DNA of 64,000 nucleotides from UTCFX2 sp963726375. GTDB lineage: Bacteria; Chloroflexota; Anaerolineae; Anaerolineales; UBA4823. The stretch covers positions 62,001 to 126,000 of the forward strand of contig CAVSCE010000011.1 of the NCBI GenBank assembly GCA_963726375.1, read 5' to 3'. Position numbers and translations under genes: made by a program. Every line of letters begins with the position of its first letter. Position 1 is the first letter of the stretch. The notes beneath the pieces are model-generated. The model worked only from the letters and a program-made list of their open reading frames with translations, made no database searches and was not told where the DNA came from. This document shows, piece after piece, positions 37,802 through 46,092 of the stretch.

Positions 37802-38886
37802 AATTCGCTGCTCCGGCTGCCAGCAGCCCTACCCGAAAAGCGCTCTGCCGCACCGCTGCCCGGTCTGCAGCGGTTTTTTTGATTTTCCCATCCTCCCCAA
37901 TTATGATCCCAGGCTTGTCGATCCGGCCCAACCCGGGATCTGGCGGTATCGCCATGCCTTTGGGCTGCCTGAAGCGGCCCCGGTCGTCACGATTGGCGAG
38001 GGGAATACGCCGCTGATCTGGCGCGAAGCTTTGAACCGCCAGATCGCATTTAAACTCGAATCACAGAATCCAAGCGGTTCATACAAAGACCGCGGCTCCG
38101 CAGTTCTGGTCAGCTTCCTGCGCGCTCGTGGGGTATCCGAAGCAGTGGAAGAACTCCTCGGGGAACGCTGGAGCTTCATTTGCCGCCTATGCAGCAGCAG
38201 CCGGGATTAAAAGCAAGGTTTTCGTTCCTCATTATGCCTCTGGACCTAAACGACTCCAGATCGAGGCATACGGCGCCGAGGTGGTTCAAGTTCAGGGGAC
38301 GCGGCTCTCAGCGACTGAGGCAGCGCTTGAAGCTGTGGCGGCCGGAGCAGTTTATGCAAGCCACGCCTATATGGCCCAAGGCCTGGCAGGCTATGCCACG
38401 CTGGCATATGAGCTGTTCGAGCAGATGGGCGCGGCGCCAGGTTCAATCCTCTTACCGGCCGGACAGGGCGGCCTGCTGCTTGGCGTTGGGCGCGGTTTTC
38501 AAACGCTGCTTCGGCAGGGCATGATTGGGCGCCTGCCGGCGATTTTTGGAGTTCAAGCTCTGGCCTGCGCCCCGCTCTGGGCGTTGAGCCAATACGGGCC
38601 CTCCGGTTTGGGATGGGTGGTAGAAGGGGAGACGCTTGCAGAGGGCGTTCGAGTCCGGCAGCCGCTGCGCGGCGATGCCGCACTCAGCCTGGTGAGAGCC
38701 AGCGGCGGGGATTTCATCGCTGTCGAAGAGCCGGCGATCCTCCCCGGCCGCCATGCCCTGGCACGGTTGGGTTTCTATGTTGAGCCGACCTCTGCCCTGG
38801 TCTGGGACGCCCTTGCCCAGCTTGGGAGCCGGCTGGTGGATCCAGTCGCAGTAATCCTGACTGGAAATGGGCTGAAATCACCTTGA
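37773..38886 (+). CDS. Threonine synthase-like PLP enzyme (frame break near 38156)
   Basis: A fold-type II PLP enzyme of about 370 residues. An N-terminal zinc ribbon (RCSGCQQ and RCPVCSG) precedes the catalytic domain; the PLP Lys lies in NPSGSYKDRG, and after a +1 break near 38156 the second frame starts with the phosphate-contact loop NSSGNAGAS, then LLPAGQGGLLLG and GNG near the end. Threonine synthase is the closest common match; a related beta-replacing enzyme cannot be excluded. GTG 37773 with GGTGGAAG upstream overlaps moaDE by 29 bp. Confidence 0.85.
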
Positions 38887-38891
38887 ACAAT

Positions 38892-39806
38892 ATGAATAAG
38901 ATTGAAGATTTCCTCCAGCCGATGAAGCCGTTTCCTGGACTTGAGTCATTCTCACGCACGATTTTCTTGTCAGAATTGGGGATCGACCTTTTTTATTATG
39001 AGGCCGGTTCTCCAGATTTGCCGCCGGCCCTTTTGATCCACGGCCTCGGAGACGAGGCGGATACCTGGCGGCATTTGATTTCCCCACTTTCAGCAAGCTG
39101 GCGAATCATCGCACTCGACTTGCCTGGTTTTGGGCGCAGCGCAAAACCGAAAACGGTCTACAGCGAAGGATTTTTGGTCAATGCCCTCGAACGGCTGCTG
39201 GATGCATTAAAGATCCGAGCTGCGGTCATGATCGGACATTCGCTGGGCGGCGCCTTAGCCCACCGCATCGCTGTGGACCATCCGGAACGAGTTTCTGGCC
39301 TGGTCTTGCTGAGCGGATCGCTCCTGATGCGACCGCAAGGCGCGAGCCTGCAGACGCTGCTTTTTTTGATCCCTGGAATTGGTGAATTCCTCTACAACCG
39401 GCTTCGGAAGGATCCGCTCTCGGCTTATGAATCGCTGCGGCTGTATTATTCAGACCTGGACAGCATGCCCGAAATCGATAGGGATTTCCTCTTTCTCCGG
39501 GTGAACCAGCGCGTCTGGAGCGACGACCAGCGCCGGGCTTATTTTTCAACCCTGCGCCAGGTGGCCGCAGGCGCAGCCCGACCTCACCGAGATTTGAAGG
39601 AACATCTTGCCAGGGTCGATCTGCCAACCCTGGTGCTGTGGGGAGATCAGGATCGCATCTACTCGTCTGAAAGCGGCCGCGAGCTGGCCCGCCTGCAGCC
39701 TGACACCCGGCTGGTTCTGCTGCCAGGACTTGGGCACAATGCTCATCAGGAAGATCCCGCGGCAGTTCTTAGCTCAATTCTCGCAGATTCGCGAATGGGT
39801 GCATGA
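38892..39806 (+). CDS. Alpha/beta hydrolase
   Basis: A 304-residue alpha/beta hydrolase with oxyanion segment LIHGLGDEADTW, nucleophile elbow GHSLGG (Ser), the Asp loop LWGDQDRIY and the catalytic His in GLGHNAHQEDP. A cap domain lies between. Substrate unknown. It follows the threonine-synthase-like gene by a few bases; TTG 38883 is an alternative start overlapping that stop. Confidence 0.9.
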   Translation: MNKIEDFLQPMKPFPGLESFSRTIFLSELGIDLFYYEAGSPDLPPALLIHGLGDEADTWRHLISPLSASWRIIALDLPGFGRSAKPKTVYSEGFLVNALERLLDALKIRAAVMIGHSLGGALAHRIAVDHPERVSGLVLLSGSLLMRPQGASLQTLLFLIPGIGEFLYNRLRKDPLSAYESLRLYYSDLDSMPEIDRDFLFLRVNQRVWSDDQRRAYFSTLRQVAAGAARPHRDLKEHLARVDLPTLVLWGDQDRIYSSESGRELARLQPDTRLVLLPGLGHNAHQEDPAAVLSSILADSRMGA

Positions 39807-39946
39807 GCTCTTACCGACGACTGGACGCAAACGCTCCCTTCTGAAATACTAAAACAACTCCTCAGCAACGCAGATACCGTTCCAGGGTTATTCTATTCGT
39901 TGGAAATTGGCGATTTTCGCAAATCTAGGCACGATGAGAGGGCTGC

Positions 39947-41185
39947 ATGAACGAGCGGATTGTTATCACTGGGATGGGGACGATCAATCCCATCGGAAAT
40001 TCTGTTGCGGAGAGTTGGCAGGCTGTGCTCAACGGGATTTCTGGTGTCGGGATGATCACGTTGTTCGATGCGTCGCATTTGCAGGTGCGGATCGGTTGTG
40101 AAGTTAAAGATTACCACCCCGAAAATACCCTCGACCCAAAAGAAATCCGCCGGCGGGATCGGTTCGAGCAATTTGCAGCGATTGCAGCCCAGCAGGCCGT
40201 CCGGCAATCTGGACTTGAAGGGAGCAGCGTTGATCCTGGACGTGTAGGAGTTCTGATCTCTTCTGCAATCGGCGGGATGAACACCGTCGTTGAGATGGTA
40301 AACACCCTTTCAGATGGCAATCCCCGACGAATCAATCCATTTGGGATCCCGATGTTGATGATCAATGGAGCAGCCGGACTGGCATCCATCGACCATGGTT
40401 TTCGAGGCCCGAGTTTTTCGATTTCATCCGCTTGCGCATCCGGTGCAGATGCGCTTGGAATGGCGTGGGTGATGCTTAAGTCCGGGCTGATCGATGCTGC
40501 GCTTGCCGGTGGAAGCGAGGCTTCCATTACAGAAATTGGAATCGCCGCATTCGACAGGATGGGAGCGCTTTCCCGACGCAACGCTGACTACCAGCTGACC
40601 CCAGCGCCTTTCGACCTGAATCGGGATGGCCTGGTGATGGGTGAAGGTGCAGCTGTACTTGTATTGGAACGGGAGAGCACAGCCCGACGGCGCGGCGCAG
40701 TGATCCTGGCTGAGCTGGCAGGTTATGCTGCAACCTCTGACGCCCATCATATCACTGCCCCGTCAGATGATGGTGCCGGCGGCTCTCAGGCCATTCGCCT
40801 GGCGCTCCAAACTGCCGGGGTGAACGCAGACGAGGTGGGTTATATCAACGCCCATGGAACCGGGACGGTGTTAAACGATGTCGCCGAAACCCGGGCGATC
40901 AAGACTGCGCTCGGCGAGCAAGCCGCCAATGTCCCGGTTTCTTCAACGAAATCGATGACCGGTCATATGATGGGGGCAACCGGAGCCCTGGAGGCGATAT
41001 TCTGCGTCGAGGCGATTGCCTCAGGCTGGCTCCCTCCTACTGCCCATTACCAGACCCCCGATCCGCTCTGTGACCTGGATGTCGTTCCCAACCAGGCCAG
41101 GGAAAGCAAAATAAAAGTCGCCTTAAGCAACGCTTTCGGCTTCGGCGGCCATAACGCTGTGCTGGTATTGCGCGCGTACGAGTGA
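39947..41185 (+). CDS. fabF: 3-oxoacyl-ACP synthase II
   Basis: FabF condenses malonyl-ACP with acyl-ACP. The 412-residue protein starts RIVITGMGTINPIGN and contains the nucleophile in SISSACASGADALG, the first His in NAHGTGTVLNDVAE, the Lys/second His in STKSMTGHMMGATGALE, and NAFGFGGHNAVLV at the end. GAGAGGG precedes ATG 39947. fabD and fabG are elsewhere in the window on the other strand. Confidence 0.95.
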   Translation: MNERIVITGMGTINPIGNSVAESWQAVLNGISGVGMITLFDASHLQVRIGCEVKDYHPENTLDPKEIRRRDRFEQFAAIAAQQAVRQSGLEGSSVDPGRVGVLISSAIGGMNTVVEMVNTLSDGNPRRINPFGIPMLMINGAAGLASIDHGFRGPSFSISSACASGADALGMAWVMLKSGLIDAALAGGSEASITEIGIAAFDRMGALSRRNADYQLTPAPFDLNRDGLVMGEGAAVLVLERESTARRRGAVILAELAGYAATSDAHHITAPSDDGAGGSQAIRLALQTAGVNADEVGYINAHGTGTVLNDVAETRAIKTALGEQAANVPVSSTKSMTGHMMGATGALEAIFCVEAIASGWLPPTAHYQTPDPLCDLDVVPNQARESKIKVALSNAFGFGGHNAVLVLRAYE

Positions 41186-41242
41186 TATGTTTCCTTGATC
41201 AATTTGATCACGCTTCAGGTTGACTTCGGACATGTTGATGCT

Positions 41243-42343
41243 TTACAAAGGATGAACCCAGGTCAGCATGCCGGTGTCCTGTGTGTCGTAACCTCCCAAC
41301 GCAGAAATGGCCTTCCTGGTGGTCTCAATCCTAAGCCAGTTCACCAGCAGGTCGACTTCACTGCGTTTCATATTCTGCTCTGGGATGACTAAATCATAGC
41401 GCTCCTTGACCAGGGGGATGAATCCTAATCCGAATGCCCGCGCCGCAGTTTCCAGTCCAAAGCCGACATCTGCTTCCCCTTCCGCCACTACCCGGGCAAC
41501 TTCAGAATGGGTCCTGCAGATCATCTGGTAACCATCGATTGACGCAGCCGGGATTCCTTCTTGTTGGAGGGCAGAGTCAAGCCAGACGCGTGTCCCCGAG
41601 CCTGGCTGACGGTTGACGAAATGGATGCCTTCGCGTGCGAGGTCCGCCAATCCGTTGATCCGGGCAGGATTACCTGCCGGCATGATCAACCCCTGCCACC
41701 TCCAGGCCAGGGTTAAAAGCGCGATCATCTGCCCGGGGAGCAGCCGTCTCACGAAGGGAATATTGTACGAATCGGTCTCCTGGTCCCAAAGGTGGCAGCC
41801 GGCCAGGTCTGTCTTGCCTTCCGCCAGAGCAATAAGCCCGCCCAGGCTGCCGGAAAAATGGAGATCAAGCCTCGTTTGAGGCGATATCTCGCCGAAGTGA
41901 GAGGCGATCCATATCAGGGCTAAGTCGTGGCTGCCGTTAAAACGGAGCACATTGAAGACCGCAGGCGCAGGCTGTGAACGAATTACCCGCCACTGATCCA
42001 GGGCAATCTGTACAGCCGTCTCGACCTCTTCGGGAGAGTGACCGGCGGTGAAAGCTTCCAGCAGAAATGACTGCGCCATGTGAACCAGCCCTGCCCTCCG
42101 CAGGGGTGTATCATCGATCTGCAGAGCGGACTGGACGACATGGGTGCCTTGACCGGCGCGGCTTACGACCAGGTGCTGATCCGCGAGCTCGCGGTAGGCG
42201 CGCTGCACCGTCCCCGGCGTGCAGTGCCAGGAGGCCGTCATCTCCCGGATCGATGGCAGCCGGTCGCCGGGTTTTCGAATTCCGGATTGAATTTCCTGAC
42301 GAACGGATTGGGCAATTCTCTGATAAATATGCTGCTCGTCCAT
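41243..42343 (-). CDS. GntR-type regulator with substrate-binding-like effector domain
   Basis: Residues 5-70 form a GntR winged helix (IQSGIRKPGDRLPSIREMTASW, GTVQRAYRELADQHLVV). The rest (about residues 120-360) is a periplasmic-binding-protein-like domain (LDLHFSGSLGGLIALAEGKTDLAG, NRQPGSGTRVWLD, EGEADVGFGLETAA), the kind often linked to molybdate or tungstate sensing next to ABC transporters and cofactor genes. Its place between moaDE and the tup cluster suggests it senses a Mo or W oxyanion; this is inference. 366 residues. Confidence 0.87.
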   Translation of the reverse strand: MDEQHIYQRIAQSVRQEIQSGIRKPGDRLPSIREMTASWHCTPGTVQRAYRELADQHLVVSRAGQGTHVVQSALQIDDTPLRRAGLVHMAQSFLLEAFTAGHSPEEVETAVQIALDQWRVIRSQPAPAVFNVLRFNGSHDLALIWIASHFGEISPQTRLDLHFSGSLGGLIALAEGKTDLAGCHLWDQETDSYNIPFVRRLLPGQMIALLTLAWRWQGLIMPAGNPARINGLADLAREGIHFVNRQPGSGTRVWLDSALQQEGIPAASIDGYQMICRTHSEVARVVAEGEADVGFGLETAARAFGLGFIPLVKERYDLVIPEQNMKRSEVDLLVNWLRIETTRKAISALGGYDTQDTGMLTWVHPL

Positions 42344-42434
42344 AACAGGCCATAATCTTCATGAACCTTAAGCGCTGAATTGTATTATAACCGAATGATT
42401 TTCACCGGCTGAGTAGGGCGGCATTCAGTGAAAG

Positions 42435-43136
42435 TTAACCCAGCTTGAGAGGCTGCCAGTGATCCCCATTCTTTTCAACAAACAGCACTGGCCGGCCGCC
42501 GCGGCGTGCCGGGCGAACTTTATCTGCCAGAACATCGCCTTCATTCACCAGCTTCCCTTGCAAAGTGCGCACTTCTGCGATCCCTGCCGATACTATGTCG
42601 CTGACGGGATGCAGCCCGAACAAATCCCGCGAATTTCCCACCAGCAGATAGCGTCCATCCTCTCCACATGCTGCCAGGCCGGCGGCAGCCAGCGCGCCGA
42701 TCACACCGTCGTTGCTCCCGCCCAATCCTGCCAGCCGGATTCCGGCGCTTGAAGCTGTTGAAAACGCTTCTGCCTGGTTGACCAGCTCATTTTGGGCTCG
42801 TTTCCCAAACTCAATAAGTTGAAGTCCAACCTGAGCTTCGAGGACGCAGAGCCCCGGATCACTCCCGGCTTGAAAATCATCCAGCATCAGCTTCTGGACT
42901 CGTCCCATCAACTCTTCCAGATCAACCGGGCGGCTGCTGGAGATGGCGATCGCCGCGCTGGAATTATGCGACGTATAGGGGATGCGCGGGTCCACTAACA
43001 GCTGGTGTCGGGTTACGCCCAGCAGGTCGAAGTCCTGCATCAGCTCCGCAGCAATCTGTCGGGCAAGCCGTCCGGTGCCGCGCGACTCAAGGTTGTCCGT
43101 ATCATCCAAACCGATCAGAATCTGAGTTATTGACAC
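42435..43136 (-). CDS. TiaS-like (tRNA-Ile2 agmatinylcytidine synthetase N-domain) protein
   Basis: A 233-residue protein beginning ILIGLDDTDNLESRGTGRLAR, the phosphate-binding motif of the TiaS/TCKD fold. Archaeal TiaS (about 420 residues) attaches agmatine to C34 of tRNA-Ile2; here only the first half is present and no zinc ribbon or OB domain follows. Bacteria solve the same decoding problem with TilS, so a different role is likely. GTG 43136 has AAGGATTAGG upstream. It shares a divergent control region with the DUF134 operon. Confidence 0.72.
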   Translation of the reverse strand: MSITQILIGLDDTDNLESRGTGRLARQIAAELMQDFDLLGVTRHQLLVDPRIPYTSHNSSAAIAISSSRPVDLEELMGRVQKLMLDDFQAGSDPGLCVLEAQVGLQLIEFGKRAQNELVNQAEAFSTASSAGIRLAGLGGSNDGVIGALAAAGLAACGEDGRYLLVGNSRDLFGLHPVSDIVSAGIAEVRTLQGKLVNEGDVLADKVRPARRGGRPVLFVEKNGDHWQPLKLG

Positions 43137-43164
43137 ATTCCTAATCCTTCGATACAATAGTTAT

Positions 43165-43195
43165 GGGCATATGCTCATTATGTAATGAGTGTCAA
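43165..43195 (-). promoter_or_regulatory. Promoter with inverted repeat in the spacer, divergent control region
   Basis: On the minus strand TTGACA (43190-43195) is followed after 18 bp by TATGCC (43166-43171). The perfect inverted repeat CTCATTA-TG-TAATGAG (43174-43189) fills the spacer, and a near-palindrome GGGCATATGCTC (43165-43176) covers the -10. A DNA-binding regulator is expected here. It lies between the TiaS-like gene and the DUF134 operon. Confidence 0.6.
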
Positions 43196-43198
43196 GTG

Positions 43199-43303
43199 TC
43201 GGTTGTTATTTTCTAACAACCAACTACATCGCAATCGCTAATCGCTAAATGCTGACTACCAAATGCCGACAACCAACAACCACCAACCAGGTCTATTGGA
43301 GAA
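43199..43303. repeat. Low-complexity CCAAC-rich leader with a hairpin
   Basis: GGTTGTTA-TTTTC-TAACAACC (43201-43221) forms a perfect hairpin. The rest is made of degenerate repeats around CCAAC and AATCGCTAA up to the start at 43307. A similar CCAAC-rich stretch occurs at 46053-46090 between tup genes. Confidence 0.5.
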
Positions 43304-43306
43304 ACC

Positions 43307-43565
43307 ATGAGTAAAATATTTGTCCGTGAAAGAAGCCATGTTGGAAAAGGGGCCGGGCGGCCTCGATTTGCTGTGATTGCAGTCGAGGGCGTAGATCTTA
43401 AAGTGCTTGCGCCGCATATCCGAAAATCCGAGCTGGAAGCGCTCGCAGCAGCTGTCGACGGCGGAAGTTGTCTACCTGCCGCGCGGTGATAAAGCCGAGC
43501 TTGAGGAAGAGGAAGGCGAGCGCGGGAAGCACCGCCGGAAAGGCTGGCGGAACCGCTCGGAGTAA
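43307..43565 (+). CDS. Small protein upstream of DUF134 gene (frame break near 43463)
   Basis: About 85 residues. The first frame encodes MSKIFVRERSHVGKGAGRPR and FAVIAVEGVDLKVLAPHIRKSELEALAAAVD; removing one G near 43463 joins it to AEVVYLPRGDKAELEEEEG and a basic end. It has no recognised domain. Its position 5 bp before the DUF134 gene and behind the palindromic control region suggests a shared function. Confidence 0.65.
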
Positions 43566-43570
43566 GCCGG

Positions 43571-43867
43571 ATGCCTCGTCCGCGCAAACACAGAATTCTT
43601 GAGAGGAAAGTTTGCTCTCGGATCTATAAGCCTGCAGGGATCCCGCTGGACGCCTTGCAGCAGATAGCCCTCCTGCCCGAAGAGCTGGAGGCGCTGAATC
43701 TGGCAGACCTCGAAGGGTTGGAGCAGTCAGAAGCCGCAGAGCGAATGGGTGTTTCACGCTCTACCTTTCAGCGCATCCTGGAGCGCGCCCACCGCCAGGT
43801 CGCCCTGGCTCTCGTCGAAGGAGGCGCGCTTCGGATTATCGCAAGCTGCTCCGACGAACCCGAGTAG
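43571..43867 (+). CDS. DUF134 (UPF0251) helix-turn-helix protein
   Basis: A 98-residue DUF134 protein. It starts MPRPRKHRILERKV, typical for the family, with IYKPAGIPLDALQQI and a sigma-region-4-like helix-turn-helix (LEGLEQSEAAERMGVSRSTFQRILERAHRQVALAL, in two parts). DUF134 proteins are presumed DNA-binding regulators often found near metal-cofactor genes. It could bind the palindromes at 43165-43189. Confidence 0.9.
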   Translation: MPRPRKHRILERKVCSRIYKPAGIPLDALQQIALLPEELEALNLADLEGLEQSEAAERMGVSRSTFQRILERAHRQVALALVEGGALRIIASCSDEPE

Positions 43868-43881
43868 GCTGTGGTCTACGC

Positions 43882-44712
43882 TCATCCCTGGCGGAAAATC
43901 CTCGTACCCGGATTCTCTCCTTCTAACGCTTGTGTGAGCTGCCCGGGCTCCAGACCGTTAATCAGAAGGACCTCTTTCACGCTGCGGGCGCGCTTCATGA
44001 AATCCAGCAAGGCTCGCTCGATTGGCAAGTCCTCCAGATCGAGAGCCTGAAGCTCCTCGACCTCGATTTCTTTTATGAAGCGGGCGTGAGGATCCTTTTT
44101 TGGATCCGCCGTAAACAGACCGGGCTCGTCTTTCACCAGGATAACCCTGCTGGAGCCGGCGACTTCGGCTGTTAGAAAAGCGCCCGAGTCGGTCCTGTGG
44201 GGCGGTATTCTGCCCTGATCCGGCGGCGTTTCCCAGAGCCCGTAGGGTGGCATCGCGTGCATGACAGGGATCGTCCCTAAGGCCAGATAAGATGGAAGTT
44301 TCACAACGTCGTCATGTCCAATCTTGATCCCGCCGTAAGGGGCGAGCAGCAGGGATACCATCAGGGCGTTCTGTTCGCTGATGCTGTCGCCCAGCTTTGC
44401 AAGCACCCCGGTCGGCATACCCAGATCGAGCGCGATTGCGTATACATGGCGGCTGCGCGTTCCGCCTCCCGTCATCAGAAGGATCTGGCGGTTTTTACGA
44501 GCTGCGATCACTTCGTCCAGGATCGGCAGCAGCACCTTACTGCCGCGGTCGATAATGCTCTGTCCGCCCAGCTTTACGACATTCAGATTTGGGAGCGGTC
44601 GAAAGACTTGTTCAGCCTGGGTGCTTTCAAGCAGCCTCTTGCTCATCAGCGATTCGGCCATCAACGGGTTGTCGATATGCAGCCGCCCGGATTCGTCCTG
44701 GATTAATGGCAC
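43882..44712 (-). CDS. Molybdenum storage protein-like amino acid kinase family protein
   Basis: A 276-residue amino-acid-kinase fold protein resembling the MosA/MosB subunits of molybdenum storage protein. Key segments are VVKLGGQSIIDRGSKVLLPI, LLMTGGGTRSRHVYAIALDLG and GVLAKLGDSISEQNALM, then LVKDEPGLFTADPKKDP as in UMP kinases. MoSto keeps polyoxomolybdate or polyoxotungstate clusters in a hollow hexamer and uses ATP. Here it lies downstream of the tungstate transporter genes on the same strand, so tungsten or molybdenum storage is likely. A nucleotide kinase role is the alternative. Confidence 0.82.
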   Translation of the reverse strand: MPLIQDESGRLHIDNPLMAESLMSKRLLESTQAEQVFRPLPNLNVVKLGGQSIIDRGSKVLLPILDEVIAARKNRQILLMTGGGTRSRHVYAIALDLGMPTGVLAKLGDSISEQNALMVSLLLAPYGGIKIGHDDVVKLPSYLALGTIPVMHAMPPYGLWETPPDQGRIPPHRTDSGAFLTAEVAGSSRVILVKDEPGLFTADPKKDPHARFIKEIEVEELQALDLEDLPIERALLDFMKRARSVKEVLLINGLEPGQLTQALEGENPGTRIFRQG

Positions 44713-44735
44713 ATAGATTCTCCTTAAGCAAAGGT

Positions 44736-44760
44736 GGGCGGTTTTTGATTAGAACCGCCC
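44736..44760 (-). terminator. Hairpin between tupA and the storage-protein gene
   Basis: GGGCGGTT (44736-44743) pairs with AACCGCCC (44753-44760). There is no strong T-run on the minus strand, so it may reduce rather than end readthrough from tupA into the storage gene. Confidence 0.45.
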
Positions 44761-44846
44761 ATTCATTTTACTCGAAAATTTACTGCCACGCTCTTAGCAC
44801 AGCCCTCCGTAAGAGGTAGGAGGGGATGATCTGGTCAGCCTGTGGA

Positions 44847-45878
44847 TTACTGCGATTCTTTCCACAGCGCCGAGTTCGGAGTGAACAGCGGCTGCCCCCA
44901 ATCCTCGACGCCGAACTCGCTGATCAGCTGCTGAGTCTTTACAGAGATGATCCAATCGATGAATTTCTGGGCCATCTCGCCCTGAATATTCGGATTCTTC
45001 GCGGCGTCTACTGCGATCACCCCGTAAGGATTGAACAGCGCAGTGTCTCCTTCGACCAGGATAGGGAGCTCAAGGCCTTTCTGCTGCCGCGCCAGGTAGG
45101 TAGCCCGGTCGCTGAGCGTGTATCCTTGTTCCTCGTTTGCCATCGTCAGCAGGTCGCCCATCCCCAATCCGGTAGAAAGGTACCAGTCGCCGGCAGGCTC
45201 AATTTCAGCCTTGGTCCAGATCGATTTTTCCTTATTGTGCGTGCCGGAATCATCACCGCGCGAAAGGAAGGTCGATTCGGTCTCGGCAATCTTCTTGAAT
45301 GCCTCCACCGCGCTCGTCATCCCTTTGATCCCTGCCGGATCGGATTCTGGTCCGATGATGATGAAATCGTTATACATCACGTCCTCTCGGCGCGTGCCGT
45401 GACCGGCTTCCATGAATTTGGTTTCTGCGGCCGGTGAGTGAACAAGCAGGACGTCCGCGTTCCCGTCTTCGCCGAGCTTCATGGCCTGACCGCTGCCAAC
45501 AGCAATCACATCCACTTTGACGTCATTCTGAGCCTCAAAATCCGGCAGGATGACGTCCAGCAGTCCGGAATCCTGGGTGGATGTCGTCGTCGCCAGGACG
45601 AGATGACCTTCCTGGCCGGGAACTGGCAGCTCAGGTGCAGCTTCCGTAGCGGCAGGCGCCTCGGTCGCAACCGGCGCTTCCGTCTCTGCGGGGGCTTCCG
45701 TCACGACTGGCGCTTCCGTTATCACTGGTGCTTCTGTTTTTACCGGCGCTTGCGTGACGACAACCGCTTCGGTTGCAGCGGGCGCCTGCGTCGCCGCGGG
45801 CGGGACCGCGCAGGCGGACGCCAGCAGTGAAATGAAAATCAAAAAACTGACAAAACGAATGATATTCCTGGATTTCAT
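44847..45878 (-). CDS. tupA: Tungstate ABC transporter substrate-binding lipoprotein
   Basis: A 343-residue lipoprotein (lipobox LASAC, Cys23) followed by a linker of about ten repeats of TEAPV/TQAPA and a type II binding domain. ATTTSTQDSGLLDVILPDF and LLVHSPAAETKFMEAGHG are the tungstate-binding motifs of TupA/WtpA-like proteins; SRGDDSGTHNKEKSIW and YTLSDRATYL complete them. GGAGGA precedes ATG 45878. The binder gives tungstate specificity by family; molybdate cannot be ruled out from sequence. Confidence 0.93.
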   Translation of the reverse strand: MKSRNIIRFVSFLIFISLLASACAVPPAATQAPAATEAVVVTQAPVKTEAPVITEAPVVTEAPAETEAPVATEAPAATEAAPELPVPGQEGHLVLATTTSTQDSGLLDVILPDFEAQNDVKVDVIAVGSGQAMKLGEDGNADVLLVHSPAAETKFMEAGHGTRREDVMYNDFIIIGPESDPAGIKGMTSAVEAFKKIAETESTFLSRGDDSGTHNKEKSIWTKAEIEPAGDWYLSTGLGMGDLLTMANEEQGYTLSDRATYLARQQKGLELPILVEGDTALFNPYGVIAVDAAKNPNIQGEMAQKFIDWIISVKTQQLISEFGVEDWGQPLFTPNSALWKESQ

Positions 45879-46092
45879 ATTCTCCTCCATATTAACTTAG
45901 ATTGAATGGTACCTGCAGCATGTTGCGCTTTACTAAATCCTCTGCCGATATCGACTTTCGGATTGGGGCCAGTAGAAATTCTGAACCTCGGCTCACCGGA
46001 ACTACGTTCCAATTGCCACTTGCAGAAGGCAAATTTATTCCAGGTGCAAACGACCGATTGACCAACAGCCAACGACCAATTACCAATTACTG
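45879..46092. other. Gene-free spacer inside the tup operon
   Basis: 214 bp separate tupC from tupA. I find no open frame or promoter pair. The right end (46053-46090) is rich in CCAAC/CCAATTA repeats like those before the DUF134 operon. Confidence 0.4.
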
